From the IMG/VR virus record IMGVR_UViG_3300027759_000102, positions 1-58,709 of that record: DNA of 58,709 nt. One strand, 5' to 3'. The DNA is from a virus. A program made the translations under genes and the position numbers. Numbering within the stretch: the stretch's first letter is position 1; each line of letters begins with the position of its first letter. The notes under the pieces are model-generated. The model searched no databases. It saw only the letters and a program-made list of their open reading frames with translations, and was not told the DNA's origin. Of the stretch, positions 28,850-35,961 are shown one piece after another.

Positions 28850-29231
28850 ACGTGAATGGCAGATTGAGATGGCAAACAGGTTTGCTAAACGTGACAATGT
28901 AAAAGAATTAGAAGCAAAGTTAGAGTGCTATGAAAGGTTAGTAGATTCTATCAATATGGCATCAAACCCTGTAAGCGAAAAAAGTAGAGTAGCGCTAAGA
29001 GAAGTACGAGAAATGAAAACAATCATGACTAAAGAAGAAGAAGAAATACGCAAAGCAGTAGAAGCAGAGCGTGAGGCGTGTGCAAAGATTTGCGACTTAG
29101 CAATGTTGCAAAACAAAGAGGCGATAAATGAACTTGAAAATGACGAACACATTGCAAAGTGTTTTATTCAGGGTGCAATGAATCAGTTAGTAAAAACAGC
29201 TAAAGCAATAAGAGCAAGAGGACAAGCATGA
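28842..29231 (+). CDS. Helical early protein
   Basis: This 129-residue protein begins after AAGGAG. Most of it is heptad-like helix: KRDNVKELEAKLECYERLV, KTIMTKEEEEIRKAVEAER, EACAKICDLAMLQNKEAIN. The EREACAK core is common in small phage proteins with a coiled-coil. Two Cys lie in CAKIC. Function unknown; it overlaps the Zn-finger gene by four bases. Confidence 0.6.
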   Translation: MTKREWQIEMANRFAKRDNVKELEAKLECYERLVDSINMASNPVSEKSRVALREVREMKTIMTKEEEEIRKAVEAEREACAKICDLAMLQNKEAINELENDEHIAKCFIQGAMNQLVKTAKAIRARGQA

Positions 29232-29428
29232 GTGAACCACAAGACTATAGCTTAAATGGGACAAGATTCTGTAGTAGTTGCATAATGACTAAACATGTTA
29301 TAGGAGGTATGTATGTGTTGGTAAGGAACGGTAAGGCGAGAAGATGGAAGTGTGCTGAATGCAGGCAACGTGCAAAGGAAAGAAATGACAGGATTTCAAT
29401 CGAAAAGGAAAATGAGAATGGACGATAA
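29228..29428 (+). CDS. Small zinc-finger protein
   Basis: This 66-residue protein has two Cys pairs, CSSC (15-18) and CAEC (42-45), a four-Cys zinc ribbon, followed by a charged helix (RQRAKERNDRISIEKENE). It could bind nucleic acid or act as an adaptor. The ATGA overlap with its upstream neighbour supports it. The family is not recognised. Confidence 0.65.
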   Translation: MSEPQDYSLNGTRFCSSCIMTKHVIGGMYVLVRNGKARRWKCAECRQRAKERNDRISIEKENENGR

Positions 29429-29600
29429 TGAAATAAAGATTGCTAAAGCAATCGTATATCTACGTGGTCGAGGTAAGTATATAGTAGATAGGACATGCTT
29501 GTTTAGACCCACAGACAGCGCTGCTACAAATGTAGCCCAGACCATAGCTAACTACCGGCGAGATGTTATGAAGCAACCATTAAAAGCGATACGAAAATGA
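29418..29600 (+). CDS. Small basic early protein
   Basis: The ATG at 29418, nine bases after AAGG, gives 60 residues: DDNEIKIAKAIVYLRGRGKYIV, RTCLFRPTDSAATNVAQTIAN, RRDVMKQPLKAIRK. The order helix, RGRGKY, helix could be a small winged-helix-like DNA binder; that is weak. It overlaps genes on both sides. Confidence 0.55.
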   Translation: MDDNEIKIAKAIVYLRGRGKYIVDRTCLFRPTDSAATNVAQTIANYRRDVMKQPLKAIRK

Positions 29601-29788
29601 CAGTCCACCTCGACCTAGATACTAAGAAGTATTTAATACACACCTTCAAGCGGAAGGATGTTAGTACGTTCTTCATTAGTCAGTTACCCGCGAACCGAGT
29701 ACCCCAACGGGGGGCTTGCCTGCTGCAAGACTATTGGCATAGTGCGGCACAACCGTTTGATAGAACAACACTAGAGAGTGAGCGATGA
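29597..29788 (+). CDS. Small hypothetical protein before the polymerase
   Basis: 63 residues: TVHLDLDTKKYLIHTFKRKDVS, TFFISQLPANRVPQRGACLLQ, DYWHSAAQPFDRTTLESER. It overlaps the previous gene (ATGA) and the polymerase start (ATGA), so it is probably translated as part of the replication operon. No family recognised. Confidence 0.55.
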   Translation: MTVHLDLDTKKYLIHTFKRKDVSTFFISQLPANRVPQRGACLLQDYWHSAAQPFDRTTLESER

Positions 29789-31626
29789 TAATTGTATGTG
29801 ACTTTGAAACCTACTATAGCAAAACATACTCGCTATCCAAACTAACCACAGAAGAGTATATACGGGGTGATGAGTACGAAACTATCGGTGTCTCGGTTAA
29901 AGTAGACGATGCACCTGCTCAGTGGTTCTCGGGTAGCCACCAAGAAACAAAAAACTGGTTATGGCAATTTGAGTGGAGCAAAGCTATGGTGGTAGCGCAC
30001 AACGCGATGTTTGACGCGGCTATCTTGAATTGGCGGTACGACATACGCCCTTACATCATTGCGGATACCTTGAGCATGGCGCGGGCTATTCATGGCATAG
30101 AAGTTGGGGGCAGCCTAGCCAAGCTAGCAGAACGGTATGAGATCGGGGTCAAGGGTAACGAGGTGATACACGCCCTAGACAAACACCGCGCGGATTTTAC
30201 TGAGCAAGAGTTAGCTAAGTATGGTGAGTATTGTGTGAACGATACGGAGTTAACCTATAAGCTATTTAACATCCTAGTAGAAGGCTACCCCAAGAAGGAA
30301 CTAAAGTTGATTGACTTAACCATACGCATGTTCAGTGAGCCTGTGTTGGAGTTGGACGAGATGCTACTACAGAACCACATGGTCAATATCAAAGCACGTA
30401 AGGAAGAGTTGCTGAGTAAGATAGCAGGTGACCCTGAGACTGCTAAGAAGAACATCATGAGTAACGTGAAGTTTGCTGAGTTGCTTAGGGAGTATGGTGT
30501 AGATGCCCCTATGAAGATAAGCCCTACTACCGGCAAGCAAGCCTACGCGTTTGCTAAGACCGATGAGGAACTTAAAGCGTTGCTTGAGCACCCAGACCCT
30601 AACGTGCAAGCATTGGTGTCAGCTAGGTTGGGAGTTAAGAGCACACTAGAGGAGACTAGGACTCAACGGTTTTTAGCGATTGCACAGCGAGGTAGCCTAC
30701 CCATACCATTGAAGTATTATGCAGCACACACAGGACGGTGGGGCGGTGCAGACAAGATCAACCTACAGAACTTGCCAAGCCGTGGTGCGGATGCAGGACA
30801 GCTAAAGAAGGCAATCAAAGCCCCCAAGGGTTACGTCATCATTGATGCAGATTCCGCACAGATTGAAGCTCGTGTGCTGGCTTGGATGGCAGGGGTTGCC
30901 CCATTAGTCGAAGCGTTCAGGAAGGGTGAGGATGTATACAAACTCATGGCCGCCGCGATATACGCCAAAGACCCCGTGGACATTACACCCGCAAAGCGTT
31001 TCATAGGTAAGGCAGCCCTGCTTGGATGTGGGTATGGTATGGGGTATAAAAAGTTTCATAAGACTCTGTTAGCGTCGGGGACTTCTATAAGCGAAAGTGC
31101 TGCTAGAACCATCGTGAATACTTATCGCGCGGTTAACTCTGGTGTGGTTGAGTTGTGGGCGCAGGGGGATAGATGTTTAGCGGCAATGCTAGACAGGCAG
31201 AGCACAGACTACGGGAAAGAGGGGGTTGTTCTGGTGGGGCAGTGGTGGTGGAAAGGGTTTGTCACCCCAAATAAGATTCCGTTTCGATACTATGAGTTGC
31301 GTAGGGTACCGGGCAAGAACGTAGGCGAGATGGGGTTTGCGTATACATCACGCACTGGCGCTGTAAGTATATGGGGTGGGAAGTTAACCGAGAATATCAT
31401 TCAACACTTAGCTAGGTGTATCATTGGGGAACAGATGTTGAGGATAGCTAAGAAGTATAGAGTGGTGTTGACTGTGCATGATGCGATTGCGTGTATAGCA
31501 CTTGAGGCTGAAGCGGATGAGGCGCGGGCGTATGTAGAGGAGTGTATGCGGTGGACACCCGCATGGGCTGATGGGTTACCTCTGAACTGCGAGTCGGGCG
31601 TGGGTAAAACTTACGGAGAATGCTAA
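29785..31626 (+). CDS. Family A DNA polymerase with 3'-5' exonuclease
   Basis: This 613-residue replicative polymerase carries both domains of the T7-like type. Exonuclease motifs: CDFETYY (D6, E8), AHNAMFD (71-77) and YCVNDTELT (about 147-156). Polymerase motifs: A, IIDADSAQIEARVLAW (about 350); B, RFIGKAALLGCGYGMGY (about 405); C, LTVHDAIA (about 560). HTGRWGG lies before motif A. All catalytic Asp residues are present. It is followed by nuclease, helicase and SSB-like genes, the rest of the replisome. Thioredoxin-binding insertions are not evident. Confidence 0.92.
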   Translation: MIIVCDFETYYSKTYSLSKLTTEEYIRGDEYETIGVSVKVDDAPAQWFSGSHQETKNWLWQFEWSKAMVVAHNAMFDAAILNWRYDIRPYIIADTLSMARAIHGIEVGGSLAKLAERYEIGVKGNEVIHALDKHRADFTEQELAKYGEYCVNDTELTYKLFNILVEGYPKKELKLIDLTIRMFSEPVLELDEMLLQNHMVNIKARKEELLSKIAGDPETAKKNIMSNVKFAELLREYGVDAPMKISPTTGKQAYAFAKTDEELKALLEHPDPNVQALVSARLGVKSTLEETRTQRFLAIAQRGSLPIPLKYYAAHTGRWGGADKINLQNLPSRGADAGQLKKAIKAPKGYVIIDADSAQIEARVLAWMAGVAPLVEAFRKGEDVYKLMAAAIYAKDPVDITPAKRFIGKAALLGCGYGMGYKKFHKTLLASGTSISESAARTIVNTYRAVNSGVVELWAQGDRCLAAMLDRQSTDYGKEGVVLVGQWWWKGFVTPNKIPFRYYELRRVPGKNVGEMGFAYTSRTGAVSIWGGKLTENIIQHLARCIIGEQMLRIAKKYRVVLTVHDAIACIALEAEADEARAYVEECMRWTPAWADGLPLNCESGVGKTYGEC

Positions 31627-32282
31627 TGGTTAAATGGTCATATAGTAGTATGTCGCTGTTTCAACAATGCCCTAAGAAGTTCTACCATATAAAGGTAGCT
31701 AAGACTATTGTTGAGCCAACCTCGTGGCAAATGATCTACGGGTTAGAAGCACATAAAGTTGCTGAGGATTACGTACGGGATGACGTACCAATACCCGAGA
31801 AGTTTGCGTTTATGAAGGGCGCTTTGGATACGGTGAAAAAGTATAAGGGAGTCATCTACTGCGAACACAAGATGGGTGTAACGGACACCCAAGAAGCCTG
31901 TGACTTCAACGCAGACAATGTGTGGTGGCGTGGTATTGCTGACCTATTAGTTGTTCAAGGCGACCGAGCCAAGATCATAGACTACAAGACAGGACAGAAT
32001 AAGTATGCGGATACAAAGCAGCTTGAGTTGTTAGCATTAGCCGCGTTTAAACATTTCCCCGAACTTAAAGTTATCAACGCGGGGTTGTTGTTTGTAGTGC
32101 ACCCTGCATTCATTAAGCAACGCTACGAACGAGACGAGATAGAACACCGATGGGGTAAGTGGAAAGAGAAAGCGGAAGAGTTGGGAACCGCGTATACTAC
32201 AAACGTATGGAACCCCAAACAAAATTTCACTTGCCGTAGTTGGTGCCCTGTAGTAAATTGTGCGCACAACGGAAAACGATAG
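31626..32282 (+). CDS. Cas4/RecB-like PD-(D/E)xK nuclease with likely Fe-S cluster
   Basis: The ATG at 31626 overlaps the polymerase stop (TAATG) and gives 218 residues. Motifs: C15 in FQQCPKKF, GLEAHKVAE (H43), GIADLLV (D106), IIDYKTG (D119, K121), QLELLAL (Q132) and a C-terminal CRSWCPVVNC (C203, C207, C212). This is the RecB-family set with four Cys placed as in AddB/Cas4 4Fe-4S nucleases. It likely processes DNA ends in replication or recombination. No cas genes are near, so it is not a CRISPR component. Confidence 0.82.
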   Translation: MVKWSYSSMSLFQQCPKKFYHIKVAKTIVEPTSWQMIYGLEAHKVAEDYVRDDVPIPEKFAFMKGALDTVKKYKGVIYCEHKMGVTDTQEACDFNADNVWWRGIADLLVVQGDRAKIIDYKTGQNKYADTKQLELLALAAFKHFPELKVINAGLLFVVHPAFIKQRYERDEIEHRWGKWKEKAEELGTAYTTNVWNPKQNFTCRSWCPVVNCAHNGKR

Positions 32283-32292
32283 GAGTACATAG

Positions 32293-32568
32293 ATGTATAC
32301 CAAATCCCCACGTCCTTACGAGCATGAGTATCAAATGCAGAAGAAGCGTAATGAAAACCCTGCACGGGCTAAGAGAGCAAGTGCGCGGAGAGCAATGGAC
32401 GCTAAAGGAGTTGACCGGACAGGCATGGACATAGACCACACTGTGCCGTTATCAAAGGGCGGTACTAACGCCGCAGGTAACCTACGATTAAAGAAACCTA
32501 GTGCAAATAGATCGTTCAGCAGAAACAGTGACCATACTGTGAAAATAAATAAACCCAAAAAGAAGTAG
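32293..32568 (+). CDS. HNH-like small nuclease
   Basis: This 91-residue basic protein contains MDIDHTVPLSKGGTNAAGNLR followed by PSANRSF (quoted in pieces of the HNH-like loop: DIDH, then N, then N). The order D.DH..PLS.GG.N...NLR....NR is that of HNH/McrA-type small nucleases, though no Cys pairs are present. It sits between the Cas4-like nuclease and the helicase promoter. GGAG precedes the ATG. Confidence 0.7.
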   Translation: MYTKSPRPYEHEYQMQKKRNENPARAKRASARRAMDAKGVDRTGMDIDHTVPLSKGGTNAAGNLRLKKPSANRSFSRNSDHTVKINKPKKK

Positions 32569-32597
32569 TTGACACGCGGGTTAAATACGTAGATTAT
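32569..32597 (+). promoter_or_regulatory. Candidate promoter for the helicase unit
   Basis: TTGACA (32569-32574), 17 bases, GATTAT (32592-32597). The -35 is consensus, the -10 is weak. It starts at the stop of the HNH-like gene, 85 bases before the helicase ATG. Confidence 0.5.
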
Positions 32598-32628
32598 AGC
32601 GGTATAGTAAAGAATTAAACATAGGCAT

Positions 32629-32655
32629 GAGCAAGGTGAAAACATCACCCTGCTC
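32629..32655 (+). promoter_or_regulatory. Leader stem-loop before the helicase gene
   Basis: GAGCAAGGTGA and TCACCCTGCTC form an 11-pair stem with one A-C mismatch and an AAACA loop. No U-run follows. It sits in the 5' leader 27 bases before the helicase ATG and may affect translation or mRNA stability. Confidence 0.55.
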
Positions 32656-32682
32656 TGTAAGCCATTTACCATAGAGAGATGT

Positions 32683-34338
32683 ATGCAAATAATTGAGAAT
32701 AAAGCCCTGCAATTACGGGTGCGCGACCCTAGTCAAATTACGCGTATCATCCCGTGCAGTGAGCAGATTGGCGCACATGATGTGTTGGTCAAGTGGGGAC
32801 TAGAGGAAGCACAAGTCCTTAAGAATCTAAAGATTAAGAATGTACCCTCACCCATACGCAAGTCGTATGCGTGGCCCGGTATACACCGCCCGTTCACCCA
32901 CCAGATTACAACCTCGGAGTTTTTAACCCTGCATCGTAGAGCGTTTTGCTTTAATGCGCAGGGCACGGGCAAGACAGCTAGTGTGATATGGGCGGCTGAT
33001 TACCTAATGACTACGAAGCGAGTATCACGGGTATTAATCATTTGCCCTGTATCTATCATGGGGTCAGCGTGGCGTGGGGATTTGTTTCGGTTTGTGATGC
33101 ACCGCACATTTGATATTGCACATAATCCACGGCAGGAAAAGCGTAGGCAAGTTATCGAAGGCAACGCTGAGTTTGTAATCATTAACTACGATGGGGTTGA
33201 GATCGTTCGGGACTCTATCATAGCCGGTGGTTTTGACCTGATTGTTATAGACGAAGCAAACGCATATAAGAACGTACAGACGCGGCGGTGGAAGACACTT
33301 GCCAAGATCATAACCCCACAGACATGGGTATGGATGCTGACAGGAACACCTGCGTCTCAGTCACCAAGCGATGCGTATGGGCTTGCTAAGATCGTCAATC
33401 CTGAAGGTGTGCCTAAGTTCTTTGGTAGTTTCAGAGACAGGGTGATGGTGAACCTCAACCGATTCCAATGGGTGCCTAGACCTAACGCAACGGAGATCGT
33501 GTATTCCGCGTTACAACCCGCTATTCGATTCTCTAAAGAAGAATGCCTTGATCTACCTGATGTATTGCACGTGACCCGAGATGTCCCGCTGACCAAGCAA
33601 CAACGTAAGTATTACAACGAGATGAAGCAACAGCAGTTGTTTGTAGCAGCAGGGGAAGAGATAAGCGCACCTAATGCGGCAGCTAACCTAAGCAAGCTAC
33701 TGCAAATCTCAGGGGGCGCTGTATATTCAGATGGGAAGGAAGTTATTGAGTTTGATTGCAGTAACCGACTACAAGCGTTGAAGGAAGTTGTAGATGAAGC
33801 ATCCCATAAAGTTCTGGTGTTTGTCCCCTATACGCATAGCTTGACGATGGTAGCAGGTTGGTTGCGGAAGCAAGGGCACACTGTAGAAATCATTAATGGG
33901 CAAGTAACCCCGAACAAGCGCACCGAGATATTTAATCGGTTCCAGACTACGCCTGACCCGCGGATACTTGTAATACAACCACAGGCGGCATCGCACGGAG
34001 TGACACTTCACGCAGCTAACGTGGTGGTGTATTGGTCGCCCGTAATGAGTGTAGAGACGTATCTTCAGGCAAATGCCCGTGTGCACAGGGCAGGGCAGGT
34101 AAACAAAGTAACCATAGTGCACTTACAAGGTAGCGGAGTAGAAAGCAAGATGTATAAGATGTTGCAGGGGAAAGTAGATGTTCACCAAAAACTAATTGAT
34201 TTATACAAAGTAACTCTAGCGCACTTACAAGATAGCGAAGTAGAAAGCGAGATGTATAAGATGTTGCAGGAAAAAGTAGACGTTCGCCAAAAACTAGTTG
34301 ATTTATACAAAGAAGAATTGGGAGAAACAGATGAGTGA
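32683..34338 (+). CDS. SNF2-type DEAD-like helicase with duplicated C-terminal segment
   Basis: This 551-residue SF2 helicase has Walker A NAQGTGKT (91-98), DEAN box VIDEANAY (about 188-195), motif III LTGTPASQSP, motif V region SHGVTLHAANVVVYWSP and motif VI QANARVHRAGQ. The order and spacing fit SNF2-like helicases of phages, which unwind or translocate during replication. The end is unusual: a 34-residue block after motif VI occurs twice in tandem (34108-34311), differing at about nine residues. GAGAGATGT precedes the ATG. Confidence 0.87.
   Translation: MQIIENKALQLRVRDPSQITRIIPCSEQIGAHDVLVKWGLEEAQVLKNLKIKNVPSPIRKSYAWPGIHRPFTHQITTSEFLTLHRRAFCFNAQGTGKTASVIWAADYLMTTKRVSRVLIICPVSIMGSAWRGDLFRFVMHRTFDIAHNPRQEKRRQVIEGNAEFVIINYDGVEIVRDSIIAGGFDLIVIDEANAYKNVQTRRWKTLAKIITPQTWVWMLTGTPASQSPSDAYGLAKIVNPEGVPKFFGSFRDRVMVNLNRFQWVPRPNATEIVYSALQPAIRFSKEECLDLPDVLHVTRDVPLTKQQRKYYNEMKQQQLFVAAGEEISAPNAAANLSKLLQISGGAVYSDGKEVIEFDCSNRLQALKEVVDEASHKVLVFVPYTHSLTMVAGWLRKQGHTVEIINGQVTPNKRTEIFNRFQTTPDPRILVIQPQAASHGVTLHAANVVVYWSPVMSVETYLQANARVHRAGQVNKVTIVHLQGSGVESKMYKMLQGKVDVHQKLIDLYKVTLAHLQDSEVESEMYKMLQEKVDVRQKLVDLYKEELGETDE
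34108..34311 (+). repeat. 102-base tandem duplication inside the helicase gene
   Basis: Unit 1 is 34108-34209 and unit 2 is 34210-34311, in frame, each encoding 34 residues from VT-(I/L)-HLQ to KL-(I/V)-DLYK. The units share most bases with scattered changes, so the duplication is not very recent. Confidence 0.9.
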
Positions 34339-34735
34339 TAAACCGGTAGTGCCTGCTAATAAACTAGCAGGGATTTATATCAAGATTAGAAATAAACGCG
34401 CTGACTTACGCAAGGCGTATGAAGCAGATGATGCACACCTAGATGGGCAGTTACAAGCGGTTGTAGCAGAGATGCTTTCTACTTGTGAGGCTGTGGGTGC
34501 AAACAGTATACGCACTGACGCGGGGACTATCATCCGCACAGTTAAGACCCGTTACTGGAGTTCTGATTGGGAAGCAATGCACAATTTTATTCAAACGAAT
34601 GCGGCTTTTGATTTACTAGAAAGGAGAATACACCAAACAAATATGAAGTCGTATTTAGAAGGTAACCCAGATAAGCTACCGCCCGGGCTTAACTCGGATA
34701 GTTTTTATGATATATCGGTGCGTCGTTCTACATAA
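34331..34735 (+). CDS. Conserved phage replication-region protein of unknown function
   Basis: The ATG at 34331 has GGGAG six bases upstream and gives 134 residues: KLAGIYIKIRNKRADLRKAYE, GANSIRTDAGTIIRTVKTRYW, LLERRIHQTNMKSYLEGNPD, LPPGLNSDSFYDISVRR. I recall this pattern from many short-tailed and siphophage replication regions next to SSB-like genes, with no proven function. An N-terminal helix followed by a beta-rich domain is likely. It overlaps the helicase end by eight bases. Confidence 0.75.
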   Translation: MSDKPVVPANKLAGIYIKIRNKRADLRKAYEADDAHLDGQLQAVVAEMLSTCEAVGANSIRTDAGTIIRTVKTRYWSSDWEAMHNFIQTNAAFDLLERRIHQTNMKSYLEGNPDKLPPGLNSDSFYDISVRRST

Positions 34736-34749
34736 ACTAGGAGAAACAA

Positions 34750-35622
34750 ATGGCTACAGAAATTGAGTTGTTCAAATCAGGTATACCCGCCCACTTAAAG
34801 ACCCGCCCACGTAATGACATAACCAAGTCGTTGCTTGGCAGTGGTGGTTCAAGCAGTAAGCGTATTTCCTTACGGGGGTCAGTATTCCGTATGGTTGTTA
34901 ATGGTGAAGAGCTAGTTGCATCCGATGAACGGGCTATGAAGGTAGTCATCGTTAACATCGCACCTAAAGTATCTCGTTCGTTCTATTCTGATGACTACGA
35001 TTCAACAGTCAAAGCCGCACCTGTTTGTTGGTCAGCATTAGGTGACCGCCCTGATCCTTCATCGTCTAACCCACAACATTCAGCTTGTGTTGGTTGCCCT
35101 AAGAACATCAAGGGTTCAGGTAGCAAGAATACAGTCGCCTGTAAGTTCCAGCGTAAGATTGCCGTTGTGTTAGAAAATGATTTAGAGGGTGATGTGTTTG
35201 AGTTGCAGTTACCTTCCAAGTCTATATTCCCTAAAGCGGAGGATGGCAAGTTGTCTTTGAATGCCTACGCAAGTTTCTTAGATGGCTTTGGCGTGAACAT
35301 CACGGACGTAGTAACTGAGATGCGTTTTGACAAAGACAGTTCTACACCAAAGTTGATATTTAAAGGTGTGCGCCCGTTGAGCGTTGAAGAGATCGAGACT
35401 TGTTCAGCAAAAGGTCAGTCACCCGCGGCTATCGCGGCTATCACTACATCGTATAGTGCATCAAAAGGTGCGGTTGCCCCTGCCGCCCCTGCTAAATTGG
35501 TTGACCTTACGGAAGATGAAGCGCCTGTAGAGCCAAAGCGCCGTGAGTCTAAGAAGGATGAGCAACCTCCTGTTAAGAAAGAATTGGCTGATGTATTAGC
35601 CGCATGGGATGACGAAGAGTAA
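34750..35622 (+). CDS. Probable single-stranded DNA-binding protein
   Basis: This 290-residue protein has a core with ISLRGSVFRMVVNGEEL, VVIVNIAPKVSRSFYSDDYD, then four Cys (CWSAL, CVGC, ACKFQRK) that may bind Zn. A beta-rich part follows (VFELQLPSKSIFPKA, ITDVVTEMRFDKDSSTPKLIF). The C terminus has a Pro/Ala/Lys linker and a short acidic end LAAWDDEE, the layout of SSB tails that recruit replication proteins. Neighbours are helicase and primase genes. AGGAG precedes the ATG. Assignment as SSB is by context and tail. Confidence 0.7.
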   Translation: MATEIELFKSGIPAHLKTRPRNDITKSLLGSGGSSSKRISLRGSVFRMVVNGEELVASDERAMKVVIVNIAPKVSRSFYSDDYDSTVKAAPVCWSALGDRPDPSSSNPQHSACVGCPKNIKGSGSKNTVACKFQRKIAVVLENDLEGDVFELQLPSKSIFPKAEDGKLSLNAYASFLDGFGVNITDVVTEMRFDKDSSTPKLIFKGVRPLSVEEIETCSAKGQSPAAIAAITTSYSASKGAVAPAAPAKLVDLTEDEAPVEPKRRESKKDEQPPVKKELADVLAAWDDEE

Positions 35623-35632
35623 ATAAGCAACG

Positions 35633-35654
35633 GGGGTATGGGCAACCATACCCC
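35633..35654 (+). promoter_or_regulatory. Stem-loop with GCAA tetraloop after the SSB-like gene
   Basis: GGGGTATGG and CCATACCCC form a nine-pair perfect stem with a GNRA loop, ten bases after the stop. No U-run follows, so it is likely an mRNA 3'-end protector or attenuator rather than a terminator. Confidence 0.6.
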
Positions 35655-35671
35655 TAACCGGAGAGATGACG

Positions 35672-35959
35672 ATGAAACAAAAACGTGGATATTCCGATCA
35701 GGTAAGACAATCGGTGCAAAAGAATTCTGCTAACCCCCTCGATGATAACTGTGGGGTAGAGCTAGGTAGGCTATGTATTTTGCATGGCTATTCAGTAGTT
35801 GAAGTTGCTGAAGTGTTTAAGGTGAGCCGCACCACTGTTTATAATTGGTTTCATGCGCTTAGTAGACCCACTAAACATCTTGAGCCAAAAGTATTAGCAT
35901 TGGTAACAAGGTTACAAGAAAAACCCATTCCGCAAAAATACATACACGAAGATGAATAA
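35672..35959 (+). CDS. Helix-turn-helix DNA-binding protein
   Basis: The ATG at 35672, eight bases after GGAG, gives 95 residues. An HTH stands at about 50-70: YSVVEVAEVFKVSRTTVYNWF, with the turn in FKVS and recognition helix RTTVYNWFHAL. This is the shape used in resolvase, transposase and Cro-like regulators. It lies between SSB-like and primase genes and is the clearest regulator candidate in the window. Possible targets include the CGGAC palindromes; untested. Confidence 0.72.
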   Translation: MKQKRGYSDQVRQSVQKNSANPLDDNCGVELGRLCILHGYSVVEVAEVFKVSRTTVYNWFHALSRPTKHLEPKVLALVTRLQEKPIPQKYIHEDE

Positions 35960-35961
35960 AT

